The notes under the pieces were generated by a model, which saw nothing but the letters and a program-made list of their open reading frames with translations, had not been told where the DNA came from and did no database searches. Shown piece by piece: positions 42,092 through 51,085 of a stretch of 64,000 bases of DNA (position 1 is the first letter of the stretch; every line of letters begins with the position of its first letter). A program made the position numbers and the translations under genes. Source of the DNA: Shewanella maritima. GTDB lineage: Bacteria > Pseudomonadota > Gammaproteobacteria > Enterobacterales > Shewanellaceae. The stretch covers positions 4,217,501 through 4,281,500 of the forward strand of contig NZ_CP036200.1 in assembly GCF_004295345.1 (NCBI RefSeq), read 5' to 3'.

Positions 42092-43003
42092 ATGTCTAAT
42101 ACAAGTAAGCAACAGTCAGCCGCTGTTGTTAAAAGCCCTTTAGTTGCCGCTGCCAGTGAATACGGTATTGCAAAAGTCAATAAGCCAGCAAAACAGTCAT
42201 TTATATTAGCTGTGTTTGCTGGGGTGTTTATTGCTATTGCCTTTATCTTTTATATTTCGGTAACCACAGGTAGCACCATGGGATGGGGCATGACGCGCTT
42301 GGTTGGTGGGTTAGCATTTAGCATGGGCTTAATGTTGGTTATTGCTGCTGGAGCTGAGTTGTTCACTAGTACTGTGTTGACTACAGTCGGTTGGGCTCAC
42401 AATAAGATAACGGTTGCTCAGCAACTGCAATGTTGGACTCGAGTCTACTTTGGCAACATGCTTGGTGCGTTCATCATGGTATGCATGATTTTCGCAGGTG
42501 GCTTATTTGCGTTAAATGATGGTCAATGGGGCTTAACCGCACTTAAAATTGCTCAACACAAGTTACATCATACCTGGGGGCAAGCGTTTGTTCTTGGCAT
42601 CATGTGTAACATGTTAGTGTGTTTGGCGGTATGGATGACATTTGCGACTAAAGATTTATTCACTAAGTGCTTTATCGTAATGTTGCCGGTAGCCATGTTT
42701 GTTTGTGCTGGCTTTGAGCACTGTATTGCTAACATGTTTATGATCCCTATGGGGATTGTGATTGCTGAGTTTGCGCCTGAATCATTTTGGTTGGCCGCTA
42801 ATGTAGAACCTGCGCAATTTAGTGATTTAACCCTGGTCAACTATATTGGTGCTAACCTAATTCCGGTTACCCTAGGTAATATTGTCGGTGGTGCGGTGAT
42901 TGTTGGTTTAGGCTATTGGCTCGCTGACAATACTGAGTTGCTAGGTGCTAAAGCACAACAAGCAAAACAGCAGAGTGGCACGGCAGCCAAAGCTAACGAC
43001 TAA
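42092..43003 (+). CDS. focA: Formate channel FocA
   Basis: 303 aa, a formate/nitrite transporter (FNT) pentamer subunit of the inner membrane. Six hydrophobic helices are visible. The FNT family pore block GAELFTSTVLTTVGW (about 89-103) and CNMLVCLAVWM...CAGFEHCIANMFMIPMGI (with the gating histidine, about 209) are intact. It exports and re-imports formate made by PflB. It is divergent from pflB. A terminator follows. Confidence 0.96.
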   Translation: MSNTSKQQSAAVVKSPLVAAASEYGIAKVNKPAKQSFILAVFAGVFIAIAFIFYISVTTGSTMGWGMTRLVGGLAFSMGLMLVIAAGAELFTSTVLTTVGWAHNKITVAQQLQCWTRVYFGNMLGAFIMVCMIFAGGLFALNDGQWGLTALKIAQHKLHHTWGQAFVLGIMCNMLVCLAVWMTFATKDLFTKCFIVMLPVAMFVCAGFEHCIANMFMIPMGIVIAEFAPESFWLAANVEPAQFSDLTLVNYIGANLIPVTLGNIVGGAVIVGLGYWLADNTELLGAKAQQAKQQSGTAAKAND

Positions 43004-43051
43004 CCGTTTATTATAGGAATATTGCGTACTTTTCTATTGAATTAGACAGGA

Positions 43052-43086
43052 AATAAAGCTCCCACTTTGGGAGCTTTATTGTTTTT
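43052..43086 (+). terminator. focA terminator
   Basis: AATAAAGCTCCCA-CTT-TGGGAGCTTTATTGTTTTT is a strong stem with a T run about 50 nt after focA. Confidence 0.92.
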
Positions 43087-43349
43087 CAGAAGCCATTTCA
43101 GTGCTTGTATAGCCGCCGACAGCATTTGAAGATATTGTTAGGCATACTTGGGTTATGCCTTGTTTAATCCTTATGCTCCAATACGTTTCTTATCTCAGCA
43201 TTGGTATAGCGGCACTTAATTCCAAGCGCTTTATTTGAAGAGTCATGTTTTTGTTCTCACTTAGCCAAGGGTTAACTTGTGGCATTGTACAAGCAGCTAA
43301 ACTAGAGTCAGGTGCGCTATCTAGTTCGGGGCTTTTAGTTGACAATAAA

Positions 43350-43374
43350 AAAGGCCAACGCGTGATACGGTGGC
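43350..43374 (-). terminator. Probable antiporter gene terminator
   Basis: On the minus strand, AGGCCACCGTATCACGCGTTGGCCTTTTTT forms a 5-6 bp GC-rich stem with a large loop and a T run, 67 nt after the antiporter stop. Between this and the focA terminator (43087-43349) nothing gene-like is visible. Confidence 0.6.
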
Positions 43375-43440
43375 CTCACTTTAAAACCGTCAATTTATTT
43401 CAAGACGGCTCATTCTGTTAACCGACTTGTTAACTCAGAG

Positions 43441-44760
43441 CTAAAGCACCATGGCGGCTATCCAACCAAAAACCAATAAAGGAATATTAAAGTGGATAAA
43501 GGTTGGGATAACACTGTCTCTAATGTGGTCGTGTTGACCGTCGACATTTAGACCTGCAGTGGGACCTAGGGTTGAATCAGAAGCTGGTGAGCCTGCATCG
43601 CCAAGCGCTGCAGCTGTGCCAACAAGAGCAATGGTCGCAGGGATTGAAAATCCAAAGCTGAGTGCGAGTGGCACATAAATGGTGGCGATAATCGGGATCG
43701 TAGAGAATGATGAGCCGATACCCATGGTAATCAATAAACCCACTACTAACATCAGCATGGCGGCTAGCGGTTTGTTATCACCGATAAACTCGCCAATTGA
43801 GGCCACAAGCGTAGAAACCTCGCCAGTAGATTTTACAACTTCTGCAAAGCCTGCAGCAGCAATCATAATAAAGCCGATATTCGCCATCATGAGAACGCCC
43901 TGACTAAACAAGTCCTGGCCAGAAACGTTCTTCAAAATACCAGATAGATTTAAAATGATAAATCCACTTAAGGCGCCAAAAATCATTGAGTCTGTTTGTA
44001 GCTGTACAACTAAAGTGGCAACAATGGCAGCTACAGAAACCCAAATACTTTTGGTTTCTACAGTAACCTCTTGTTGCTGTTGATCAACTTGTTTTGTTTG
44101 GTATTGTCTTGGTTTGCGATAACTAACAAACATCGCAATTAGTAAGCCAGAGACCATGCCAAGTGCTGGAAGCAGCATTGCCTGTGGAATTTGGCTACTT
44201 GTCGCTTCAAGTCCATTACTGGTCAGGTTTGCAAGCAAAATATCGTTCAAGAAGATACCGCCAAAACCGATTGGCAAGATCATGTAAGTGGTAACCAGAC
44301 CAAAGGTTAGCAAACAAGCAATAAGTCTACGGTCGATATTGAGCGCTGAGATCACCAATAATAGTGGCGGAATTAAAATTGGGATGAACGCAATGTGGAT
44401 TGGTAGCACGTTTTGCGAGCTAACGGCCATGGCTAGAATGGCAAATAGCAAGCTCCAACGCAGCAGGTTAGTATTGGTGCTCGTTGGCTCTTTACCTAGC
44501 TTTTTTATTATTGATTGCGAGATTAAGGTGGTTAAACCTGAGTGTGATAAAGCTGCAGCAAAGGCGCCGAGTAGCGCATAACTAAGTGCTATTTGCGCGC
44601 CACCACCTAGACCGCTGTTAAATGCAGCGATAGTTTCGTTTAAATTCAAGCCGCCAAATAAACCGGCAACGACTGCACTAATGGTCAGTGCAATGACCAC
44701 GTTGACGCGGGCAAAACTCAAAATGAGCATTAAGCACACCGCAATTACAACTGCATTCAT
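43441..44760 (-). CDS. Na+/H+ antiporter family protein (NhaC/YuiF-like)
   Basis: 439 aa, 11-12 hydrophobic segments, so an inner-membrane transporter. Motifs such as [44 protein letters not shown] and [21 protein letters not shown] are typical of the Na+/H+ antiporter family of the ion-transporter superfamily. Related proteins also exchange organic acids or amino acids, so substrate is uncertain. It is monocistronic and divergent from the peroxiredoxin gene. Confidence 0.85.
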   Translation of the reverse strand: MNAVVIAVCLMLILSFARVNVVIALTISAVVAGLFGGLNLNETIAAFNSGLGGGAQIALSYALLGAFAAALSHSGLTTLISQSIIKKLGKEPTSTNTNLLRWSLLFAILAMAVSSQNVLPIHIAFIPILIPPLLLVISALNIDRRLIACLLTFGLVTTYMILPIGFGGIFLNDILLANLTSNGLEATSSQIPQAMLLPALGMVSGLLIAMFVSYRKPRQYQTKQVDQQQQEVTVETKSIWVSVAAIVATLVVQLQTDSMIFGALSGFIILNLSGILKNVSGQDLFSQGVLMMANIGFIMIAAAGFAEVVKSTGEVSTLVASIGEFIGDNKPLAAMLMLVVGLLITMGIGSSFSTIPIIATIYVPLALSFGFSIPATIALVGTAAALGDAGSPASDSTLGPTAGLNVDGQHDHIRDSVIPTFIHFNIPLLVFGWIAAMVL

Positions 44761-45099
44761 ATTTACGCTTCTTATTAGATTTTTGTTAAACGGTTATTTT
44801 TGACCTGATTTAATGAGTTTGTCTAGCTCAATAGTGTTATTTCATTAACTTTGCAGCGCTAATTATCAATTCGCTGATAACTTGTAAATAAGCATGACAC
44901 TCAATGTAAAGCGAGGTTGTAGCTTGGGTGCGTATGTGAACTAAACTCACGGTGTTGTATTTTTCAACGAATAAAACAAAATTCATCGGAAATATCTTAC
45001 TGCTACTCCAAATTAGTAGTATGGTATGTCACAGTTTTGTTTATACCATGACGTGTATACACTAACTTGAACTATTTAAGCCATTAATGGAGAGTAAAA
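44761..45099. other. Divergent promoter region of antiporter and peroxiredoxin
   Basis: No gene is visible in 339 bp. It must hold both promoters. A clear OxyR or other operator cannot be read with confidence. Confidence 0.4.
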
Positions 45100-45705
45100 A
45101 TGAGCGTATTAGTAGGACGTCCAGCCCCAGATTTCACTGCAGCAGCAGTACTTGGTAACGGTGAAATCGTTGATAGCTTTAACCTAGCAACAGCGATTAA
45201 AGGTAAACCAGCGGTTATTTTCTTCTACCCACTAGATTTCACTTTCGTATGTCCTTCAGAGTTGATCGCATTTGATCACCGTATGGAAGAATTCACTAAG
45301 CGCGGCGTTGAAGTAATTGGTGTTTCTATCGACTCACAATTCTCTCACAATGCGTGGCGTAACACTCCTGTTGATAAAGGTGGTATTGGCCAAGTTAAAT
45401 ACACTCTTGTTGCTGACGTTAAGCATGAGATTTGTAAAGCATACGACGTTGAGCACCCTGAAGCTGGTGTTGCATTCCGTGGCTCTTTCCTAATCGACAA
45501 AGAAGGCCAAGTTCGTCACCAAGTTATCAACGATCTACCACTAGGTCGTAACGTTGACGAAATGATCCGTATGGTTGACGCGCTTCAATTCCACGAAGAG
45601 CACGGTGAAGTTTGTCCTGCGGGCTGGTCAAAAGGTGATGAAGGTATGGACGCAAGCCCAGAAGGTGTTGCTTCTTACCTAAAAGACAACTCAGAAAAGC
45701 TTTAA
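45100..45705 (+). CDS. Typical 2-Cys peroxiredoxin (AhpC/Prx1 class)
   Basis: 201 aa. It reduces hydrogen peroxide and organic peroxides in the cytosol. The peroxidatic Cys is in FVCPSEL at about 51 and the resolving Cys in EVCPAGW at about 172, with the PxxxTxxC motif as PLDFTFVC. A strong ribosome site GGAGAG and codon choice typical of abundant proteins suggest high expression. The GG(LIV)G-type and YF sensitivity motifs are not both present, so the enzyme may be robust to over-oxidation. Confidence 0.95.
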   Translation: MSVLVGRPAPDFTAAAVLGNGEIVDSFNLATAIKGKPAVIFFYPLDFTFVCPSELIAFDHRMEEFTKRGVEVIGVSIDSQFSHNAWRNTPVDKGGIGQVKYTLVADVKHEICKAYDVEHPEAGVAFRGSFLIDKEGQVRHQVINDLPLGRNVDEMIRMVDALQFHEEHGEVCPAGWSKGDEGMDASPEGVASYLKDNSEKL

Positions 45706-45734
45706 TCTGTACCTAGATTAGTTTTACGAGTATT

Positions 45735-45762
45735 AAAAAGCTGCCTCCGGGCAGCTTTTTTG
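45735..45762 (+). terminator. Peroxiredoxin terminator
   Basis: AAAAAGCTGCC-TCCG-GGCAGCTTTTTT is a perfect stem with a T run 30 nt after the stop codon. Confidence 0.93.
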
Positions 45763-45790
45763 TTTTGGTTAGTCGTTTATCTTACTGCAA

Positions 45791-46498
45791 CTACTTAGTT
45801 TCGTTGCTCTGTTCTTCAACGGCAGGCTCTTCAAGGGCAGGCTTTTCAAGTGACTGATCTTCAAGTGACACGCATGGCCAGCCACCGAGAGCCTTCCATT
45901 TATTAACGATATGACAGAAAAGCTCAGCGGTGCGCTCCGTATCATATAGTGCAGAGTGGGCCTCGCTATTGTCAAAATCAATGCCAGCCATTCTGCAAGC
46001 TTTGGCTAATACCGTATGACCAATTGCAAGGCCTGCAAGGGTTGCAGTGTCAAAGCTGGCAAATGGGTGAAATGGCGAACGTTTTAATGAGTTGCGTTCA
46101 ATGGCGTGATTGACAAAGCCAACATCGAAGGCTGCATTGTGAGCCACAATAATACTGCGGTGACAGTCTGCCGCTTTTTGCGCTTTTTTCACTTCTTTAA
46201 AGATTTCTAAAAACGCCTGTTTTTCATCGACCGCACCGCGCAGCGCACTGTATGGGTCGATACCATTAAACGCTAATGCGTCAGGTTCAAGGTTTGCACC
46301 CTCAAACGGCTCGATGTGATAGTGCAGGGTTTTATCAAGCTCAAGCACACCATCTTCATTCATTTTTAATAGGGTGACGGCTATTTCGAGCAGGGCATCT
46401 GTTTTAGCGTTAAAACCAGCTGTTTCCACATCGATAACGACGGGGTAGTAGCCACGAAATCGATTCTTAAATTTATTGGTGTCGCAAATGTCAGTCAT
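45791..46498 (-). CDS. rnt: Ribonuclease T
   Basis: 235 aa (E. coli 215). A DEDDh-type 3'-5' exonuclease that trims tRNA CCA-adjacent ends, 5S and 23S precursors. ExoI DVETAGF (about 23-29), ExoII AHNAAFD (about 122-128) and Exo[16 protein letters not shown] (about 181-193) are intact. About 20 extra C-terminal residues are Glu/Pro-rich, repeating [14 protein letters not shown]. It is divergent from motY. In this window its clients, the rRNA and tRNA arrays, are abundant. Confidence 0.95.
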   Translation of the reverse strand: MTDICDTNKFKNRFRGYYPVVIDVETAGFNAKTDALLEIAVTLLKMNEDGVLELDKTLHYHIEPFEGANLEPDALAFNGIDPYSALRGAVDEKQAFLEIFKEVKKAQKAADCHRSIIVAHNAAFDVGFVNHAIERNSLKRSPFHPFASFDTATLAGLAIGHTVLAKACRMAGIDFDNSEAHSALYDTERTAELFCHIVNKWKALGGWPCVSLEDQSLEKPALEEPAVEEQSNETK

Positions 46499-46683
46499 GC
46501 CTGCCGTATCCTATTTTACTGGTCATCGAAACGCTGTGATGACGTTGGTCGGCTATTATGGCGAATCGCCGTGGCGCTGTCATGTTGCTTAGGGTAAATA
46601 ATCACCAATTAATAGCAGTTTGGTTAAAGGATTCCAGTTTAAGGCCGATAGCTAAAGAGAACTTAGTGATTAGGGGAAGCAAT

Positions 46684-47553
46684 ATGTGGCAAAAATGGCT
46701 GTTGGCAGCGTCTATTTTGATGTGCTCAAGTGCGCAAGCTGAGCTACGTCATTATGTTGCATCCCTTGATAACTCAATGTGGAAAATCAGCGAAGACTCA
46801 CCTGTTGAATGCCAGCTTTCTCACGACATTCCTGGCTATGGTACAGCTATGTTTACCAGTCGCTCTGGTAAAGACATGAATATGTTGTTTACCCTAGATA
46901 TGTGGCTAAAACCTGATGCGGTTACTCAGGCAAAATTGATTAGCCGTGCACCACAGTGGCGACCAGGTCTAAACTCTCGGGAAATTACCACATTAACTTA
47001 TCATGAGCAGTTTAACGGTGAAGTGCCGAAGAAAGCTGCTTGGGCCATGCTTAATGAGCTAAGTCAGGGCATGGTACCTACCTTCTACTACGCAGATTGG
47101 TACAACCCGTCTTCAAAAGTGGCGGTAGGGATCTCTTCGGCAAACTTTAGCTCTGAATATCATAAGTTTCGTGCTTGCTTAGCAAATCTACTGCCTTATG
47201 GTTTTGATGACATTTCTTTTACTGTTCTTAACTATCGCGAAGGTGGCAAAGAGTTGACTCGATACTCGAAAAAGCAGCTAGAGCGAGTAAAGCGTTATTT
47301 AGAGCATGACCAAGATGTTGACCTCATCTTGGTTGATGCATACACCGATAGCTATGGTGAACAAGCCGCTAACCAACAGGAATCTGAATTGCGAGCTCAA
47401 TCCGTAAAAGATATTTTAGTGGCAAGTGGCATTGACCAAACCCGAATTTCGACAACCGGTCACGGTGAGCGTCGCCATGTTGCGGGTAACGCGTTGGCGA
47501 CAGACAGGCAAATTAACCGCCGTGTTGTCATTAAAATCACTAAAGATATCTAA
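46684..47553 (+). CDS. motY: MotY-like flagellar T-ring protein, OmpA family
   Basis: 289 aa from ATG 46684 (GGGGAAG upstream); the longer frame to 46558 would lose the signal peptide position. A signal peptide ends in AQAE at about 19. The N-terminal domain is MotY-like (LRHYVASLDNSMWKISEDSPVECQLSHDIPGYGTAMF). The C-terminal OmpA-like peptidoglycan-binding domain (about 170-289) has VDAYTDSYGEQAANQQESELRAQSV and GHGERRHVAGNALATDRQINRRV. MotY anchors PomA/PomB-type stators of sodium-driven polar flagella. No other flagellar gene is nearby. Confidence 0.92.
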   Translation: MWQKWLLAASILMCSSAQAELRHYVASLDNSMWKISEDSPVECQLSHDIPGYGTAMFTSRSGKDMNMLFTLDMWLKPDAVTQAKLISRAPQWRPGLNSREITTLTYHEQFNGEVPKKAAWAMLNELSQGMVPTFYYADWYNPSSKVAVGISSANFSSEYHKFRACLANLLPYGFDDISFTVLNYREGGKELTRYSKKQLERVKRYLEHDQDVDLILVDAYTDSYGEQAANQQESELRAQSVKDILVASGIDQTRISTTGHGERRHVAGNALATDRQINRRVVIKITKDI

Positions 47554-47702
47554 TCACAAGTATCCGCAGATTTAGCCATTTTGTTCACGGCTTTCAGCCT
47601 GTAGGCTGCCGATTGATTCGGCAAATATCACTTAAGAGGTATACGGAAGGCTAAACGTAGGCCAACTCTTTATATCGCTGCAATTTTATCGTTATTAGTA
47701 GA

Positions 47703-47737
47703 ACGCTCTTGCACATAGTGCAGGGGCGTTTTTATTG
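47703..47737 (+). terminator. motY terminator
   Basis: ACGCTCTTGCAC-ATA-GTGCAGGGGCGT pairs over 12 bp with G-U pairs and is followed by TTTTTATT, 150 nt after the motY stop. Confidence 0.85.
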
Positions 47738-47783
47738 ATTTGCATTATGAGGTTTAGATTACCCAAGTTACTATAACTTAGGC

Positions 47784-47811
47784 AAAAAAAAGCCTGCTTA
47801 AATAAGCAGGC
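47784..47811 (-). terminator. Orphan intrinsic terminator (sRNA 3' end)
   Basis: On the minus strand, GCCTGCTT-ATTT-AAGCAGGC is followed by eight T. It has no T run on the plus strand, and motY already has its own terminator, so it points to a minus-strand transcript. Confidence 0.85.
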
Positions 47812-47941
47812 CGAATAATTTGCAATCAACAAATTGAAGGAAGGAAGTCAAGCATAAGAACCAATAACAACTGATGTATTGGGTTACATCAATCTGGTGT
47901 TCTTTGTTCTCAAAAATCTGAAAAACTTGTTTTTGGGAACG
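47784..47941 (-). ncRNA. Candidate small regulatory RNA (about 158 nt)
   Basis: An intergenic minus-strand transcript is predicted from sequence alone. A sigma-70-like promoter lies at 47948-47976. The predicted RNA then begins with a hairpin (47906-47940, 11-bp arms with one mismatch), has a second hairpin GATGTA-ACCCAA-TACATC (47873-47890), a CU-rich open stretch CUUCCUUCCUUC (47836-47847) able to pair with Shine-Dalgarno GGAAG motifs, and ends in an intrinsic terminator. No minus-strand gene lies upstream to explain the terminator. It resembles a trans-acting Hfq-type sRNA, but I recognise no known family. Confidence 0.65.
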
Positions 47942-47947
47942 AGGTAA

Positions 47948-47976
47948 ATATTAGAGCCTGGGCACTAGTTTGACAA
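47948..47976 (-). promoter_or_regulatory. Sigma-70-like promoter of the candidate sRNA
   Basis: On the minus strand, TTGTCA (47976-47971) and TAATAT (47953-47948) are 17 bp apart. The -35 box has one mismatch to TTGACA and the -10 box two to TATAAT. Transcription should start near 47941, exactly at the base of the first hairpin. Confidence 0.65.
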
Positions 47977-48565
47977 ACTAGAAAATTTTCATGTTTGCAT
48001 TAGTTTTTCTTATGATTAATTGGCTGTGAGTATTATGCTAGTCACTAGAAATTATTATAAGCACTGTGATTTATCATACTTGCACGGAAGATTTGCATTT
48101 TTAGTGCATATCTATTCGTATCCCCCATGCTAGCAAGGATAACAAAATGTTAAATTCGGTTTATATGGCATGTTGGCCGAATTAATTTTTATGAAATTAT
48201 TAAAGAATATAGATTGCATAGGGGATGACTGAGCTGAATATCCTGGTTAGTTAATTGGGTTAGATAAATAAGGGCAAGTACGTGATATTGCAGTTAGGTG
48301 CGTTTGGATAGACTAGATACAGCGGAGCTGTTGTGTCTATAAGTTTTAAATGTGCAAACTTATTTAAGGGTGGGCTGGCTGAGCAAAGCGCGAAGTAGTC
48401 GTCAACATTGCTATTGTTAAGGTATTGCGGATTAATAATTCTTCACTTAAACCCTACATTGGACGTAATCGGGTATTTTAGTGAGCAAAAGTCGGATTTC
48501 AGTGGTCATATTATTCACAAGCCTAGAGTGACTAGGTATAGTAAGCGAAAAATAAATAATAGATT
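47977..48565. other. Gene-free stretch before ybgC
   Basis: No gene is visible in nearly 590 bp. AATTCGG...CCGAATT (48153-48183) with AATTTTTA after it may be a weak plus-strand terminator, and TTGGCT-GTGAGTATTATG near 48022 a weak promoter-like run. ATAAGTTT...AAACTTAT pairs near 48337-48364. The tol operon promoter must lie toward the right end. Confidence 0.4.
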
Positions 48566-48979
48566 ATGCAAACGTTAATGACCTTTAATTGGCCAATTTC
48601 CATTTACTATGAAGATACCGACGCTGGCGGTGTTGTTTATCACTCCAATTACCTCAACTTTTTCGAACGGGCGAGAACCGAGTGGTTAAAGTCATTAGCG
48701 ATTAACCAAACCGAGTTGCTTAAGCAAGATATTGCGTTTGTTGTAAAGCATGCCGATATCGACTTTCGTATCGCCGCCCGTTTTGAGCAATCACTTAGCG
48801 TTCGTTCAACACTAACCCAATTAAAGAAAGCATCTATGGTGTTTCATCAACAGTTAATTGATGAGCAAGATAATGTGTATTGCGAAGCAAGCATAACAGT
48901 TGCTTGTATCGCCCTTTCAAAAATGCGCCCTAAGGGCATTCCGCAATCAATAGTTCAGGAGTTTAACCGTGCACGCTGA
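48566..48979 (+). CDS. ybgC: YbgC acyl-CoA thioesterase of the tol-pal operon
   Basis: 137 aa, a hot-dog-fold thioesterase. The 4-hydroxybenzoyl-CoA-thioesterase signature [27 protein letters not shown] (about 14-40) with the catalytic Asp in TDAGG is intact. It hydrolyses short acyl-CoA thioesters and is linked with the Tol-Pal system in gammaproteobacteria. First gene of the operon; it overlaps tolQ by 11 nt. ATG 48566 is used; ATG 48578 is possible. Confidence 0.95.
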   Translation: MQTLMTFNWPISIYYEDTDAGGVVYHSNYLNFFERARTEWLKSLAINQTELLKQDIAFVVKHADIDFRIAARFEQSLSVRSTLTQLKKASMVFHQQLIDEQDNVYCEASITVACIALSKMRPKGIPQSIVQEFNRAR

Positions 48980-49658
48980 TATTTCATTTATTGGTCTTTT
49001 CCTTGAAGCGAGCTTGCTCGTGAAATTAGTGATGTTGACCTTGCTCGGTTTATCGATTTTATCTTGGGCTGTGATTATTCAACGTCGCAAATTGCTCAAT
49101 CATGCACGTACTCGCTCTGTTAAGTTTGAAGATACCTTTTGGTCTGGTGTTGACTTGAACCGCCTTTATAAAGAGTTAAGTGCCCGCGGTGATAGCGTAA
49201 CAGGGCTTGAGTCGATGTTTATCGCAGGTTTTAAAGAGTATTCGCGTCTTAGTAAAGTAAACAGTAAAGCGCCTGAAGCGGTAATGGATGGGACATCGCG
49301 AGCGATGCGAGTAAGTCTGTCGCGCGAAATTGAAAAAGTTGAGAATAACTTACCTTTACTTGCCACCATCGGTTCAACCAGCCCGTATATTGGCTTGTTT
49401 GGAACGGTATGGGGGATCATGAACTCATTTATTGCGTTGGGAGCAGTTGAAAACGCCACACTTGCCATGGTGGCTCCAGGTATTGCTGAGGCCCTAATTG
49501 CGACTGCAATGGGCTTATTTGCCGCTATCCCGGCAGTTATTGCCTATAACCGTTTTTCTACTCAAGTTGAAAAGCTTGAAGGTAGCTACGCCAACTTTAT
49601 GGAAGAGTTTGCCAACATCTTGCAACGTCAGGCTTATGCCGAGAAGGATGCGAGCTAA
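48969..49658 (+). CDS. tolQ: TolQ, proton channel subunit of the Tol-Pal motor
   Basis: 229 aa (E. coli 230), starting at GTG 48969 inside the end of ybgC. Three transmembrane helices: about 11-34, 128-155 and 164-190. The conserved cytoplasmic region and the [10 protein letters not shown] and [17 protein letters not shown] blocks of the TolQ/ExbB family are intact. With TolR it uses the proton gradient to energise TolA, needed for outer-membrane constriction during division. It is translationally coupled to tolR through TAATG. Confidence 0.97.
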   Translation: MHADISFIGLFLEASLLVKLVMLTLLGLSILSWAVIIQRRKLLNHARTRSVKFEDTFWSGVDLNRLYKELSARGDSVTGLESMFIAGFKEYSRLSKVNSKAPEAVMDGTSRAMRVSLSREIEKVENNLPLLATIGSTSPYIGLFGTVWGIMNSFIALGAVENATLAMVAPGIAEALIATAMGLFAAIPAVIAYNRFSTQVEKLEGSYANFMEEFANILQRQAYAEKDAS

Positions 49659-50086
49659 TGTATCAACGTAAACGTCGCCGGCCTGTCGCTGAGATCAACG
49701 TTGTACCCTATATCGACGTGATGTTAGTGCTGTTGATCATCTTTATGGTGACAGCGCCGATTGTCTCCCAAGGCGTAAAAGTCGAATTGCCACAAGGCGA
49801 GGCAGAGCCACTACCTGCTGAAAGCAAGCCACCCATTGTCGCCTCGATTGATGCTGTTGGTGATTATTTCTTAAACGTGGGCAGTGGTTCTAATTCTGAG
49901 CCCATGACACTTGAGTCAATTAGTATCGAGGTTGGCGCTTTGGTCGAGCTAGAGCCTGAGCGCCCAGTTGTGGTTAAAGCTGATAGAAGTATTCCTTACG
50001 AGCATGTGATTCAGTTAATGGTGACCTTGCAGGCGTCTGGCGTGCCAGCTGTTGGCTTAATGACAGAATCACCGGAGGAAAACTAA
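49658..50086 (+). CDS. tolR: TolR, Tol-Pal motor subunit
   Basis: 142 aa, as in E. coli. One transmembrane helix (about 17-37) with the essential Asp in YIDVMLVLLIIF (about 20) is intact. The periplasmic domain (about 45-142) includes VVVKADRSIPYEHVIQLM. It forms the ion channel with TolQ and dimerises in the periplasm. ATG overlaps the tolQ stop by one base. Confidence 0.97.
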   Translation: MYQRKRRRPVAEINVVPYIDVMLVLLIIFMVTAPIVSQGVKVELPQGEAEPLPAESKPPIVASIDAVGDYFLNVGSGSNSEPMTLESISIEVGALVELEPERPVVVKADRSIPYEHVIQLMVTLQASGVPAVGLMTESPEEN

Positions 50087-50087
50087 A

Positions 50088-51041
50088 TTGGCTGATAAGT
50101 CTAATTTTACCGTTCCTTTAGGTATTTCCGCTGCGGTGCACATTGGAGCAATTGTGGTGTTAGCGCTGGGCGTTAGCTTCGACGATAAGCCAAAACCTAT
50201 GCCAGTCGCTGCCAGTGCGCCTATCGTAGAGGCGGTAGTGATTGATCAAAAAATGGTGAATCAGCGCGTTGAAGAGCTGAAAAAGCAGCGCGAAGATGCC
50301 GCCCGTAAAGAAAAAGCGCGCCAGAAAGAATTAGAGCGCAAGGCGCAAGAAGCCAAAAAAGCGCGTGAGCTTGAGCAGCAAAAGATTAAACAGTTAGAAG
50401 CTGAGCGTAAGCGAAAAGAGCAAGAAACTAAAAAAGCTAATGACGCAGCTAAAGCCGCCAAGCTAAAACAGCAGCAAGAGAAAGAAAAAGCCGAAAAGGC
50501 TGAAGCGCTCCGTAAGCAAAAAGAACAGGAGAAAAAAGCGGCTGAAGAGGCTGCTAAAAAAGCCGCAGAAAAACGTAAAGCTGAAGAAGCTGCAGCGAAA
50601 AAGGCTGAAGAAGAGCGCAAACGTAAAGAAGAGGCTGAGCGTAAACGAAAAGCTGAAGAAGAGCGTAAGCGTAAAGAAGCCGCTGCCAAGGCACAGCGTG
50701 AGCAAGAAATGGCTGATGCGTTAGCTGCAGAGCAAGCTGCGCTGTCAAAAGCGCGTCAACGTCAGGTAGTCTCTGAAGTACAAAAGTATCAGGCAATGAT
50801 CCGGGCAACTATTCAACGTAATCTTGTTGTTGACCCGTCAATGCAAGGTAAGAGTTGCCGAGTGTTTATTCGCCTAGCCAAAGATGGCTTTGTGATTGCG
50901 AGTCAAACACTCGATGGCGATCAGGTTGTATGCCGCGCCGCGAAAGCCGCGATTAATAAAGCCGGTAAGCTGCCAGTGTCATCTGAAGCTGATGTTTATG
51001 AAAAGCTTAAAGAAATCAACCTAACAGTTTCACCAGAATAA
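50088..51041 (+). CDS. tolA: TolA, trans-periplasmic link of the Tol-Pal system
   Basis: 317 aa from TTG 50088, with GGAGG 9 nt upstream and only one base after the tolR stop. N-terminal anchor helix (about 9-29), including the SHLS-like region SAAVHIGA that contacts TolQR. A long Ala/Lys/Glu-rich helical arm (about 60-225) is followed by the C-terminal globular domain III (VSEVQKYQAMIRATIQRNLVVDPSMQGKSCRVFIRLAKDGFV), which contacts Pal and TolB. The arm is shorter than in E. coli (421 aa). The repetitive arm DNA also opens long shadow frames on the other strand, which are not genes. Confidence 0.96.
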   Translation: MADKSNFTVPLGISAAVHIGAIVVLALGVSFDDKPKPMPVAASAPIVEAVVIDQKMVNQRVEELKKQREDAARKEKARQKELERKAQEAKKARELEQQKIKQLEAERKRKEQETKKANDAAKAAKLKQQQEKEKAEKAEALRKQKEQEKKAAEEAAKKAAEKRKAEEAAAKKAEEERKRKEEAERKRKAEEERKRKEAAAKAQREQEMADALAAEQAALSKARQRQVVSEVQKYQAMIRATIQRNLVVDPSMQGKSCRVFIRLAKDGFVIASQTLDGDQVVCRAAKAAINKAGKLPVSSEADVYEKLKEINLTVSPE

Positions 51042-51085
51042 TTGTTATTTACACAACAGCAGATTGTGATTAGTAAAGGAGTCTT

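Noticed and set aside
50261..50808. Long Ser/Ala/Phe- and Leu-rich frames opposite tolA
   Set aside because: They are shadows of the repetitive Ala/Lys/Glu arm of TolA.
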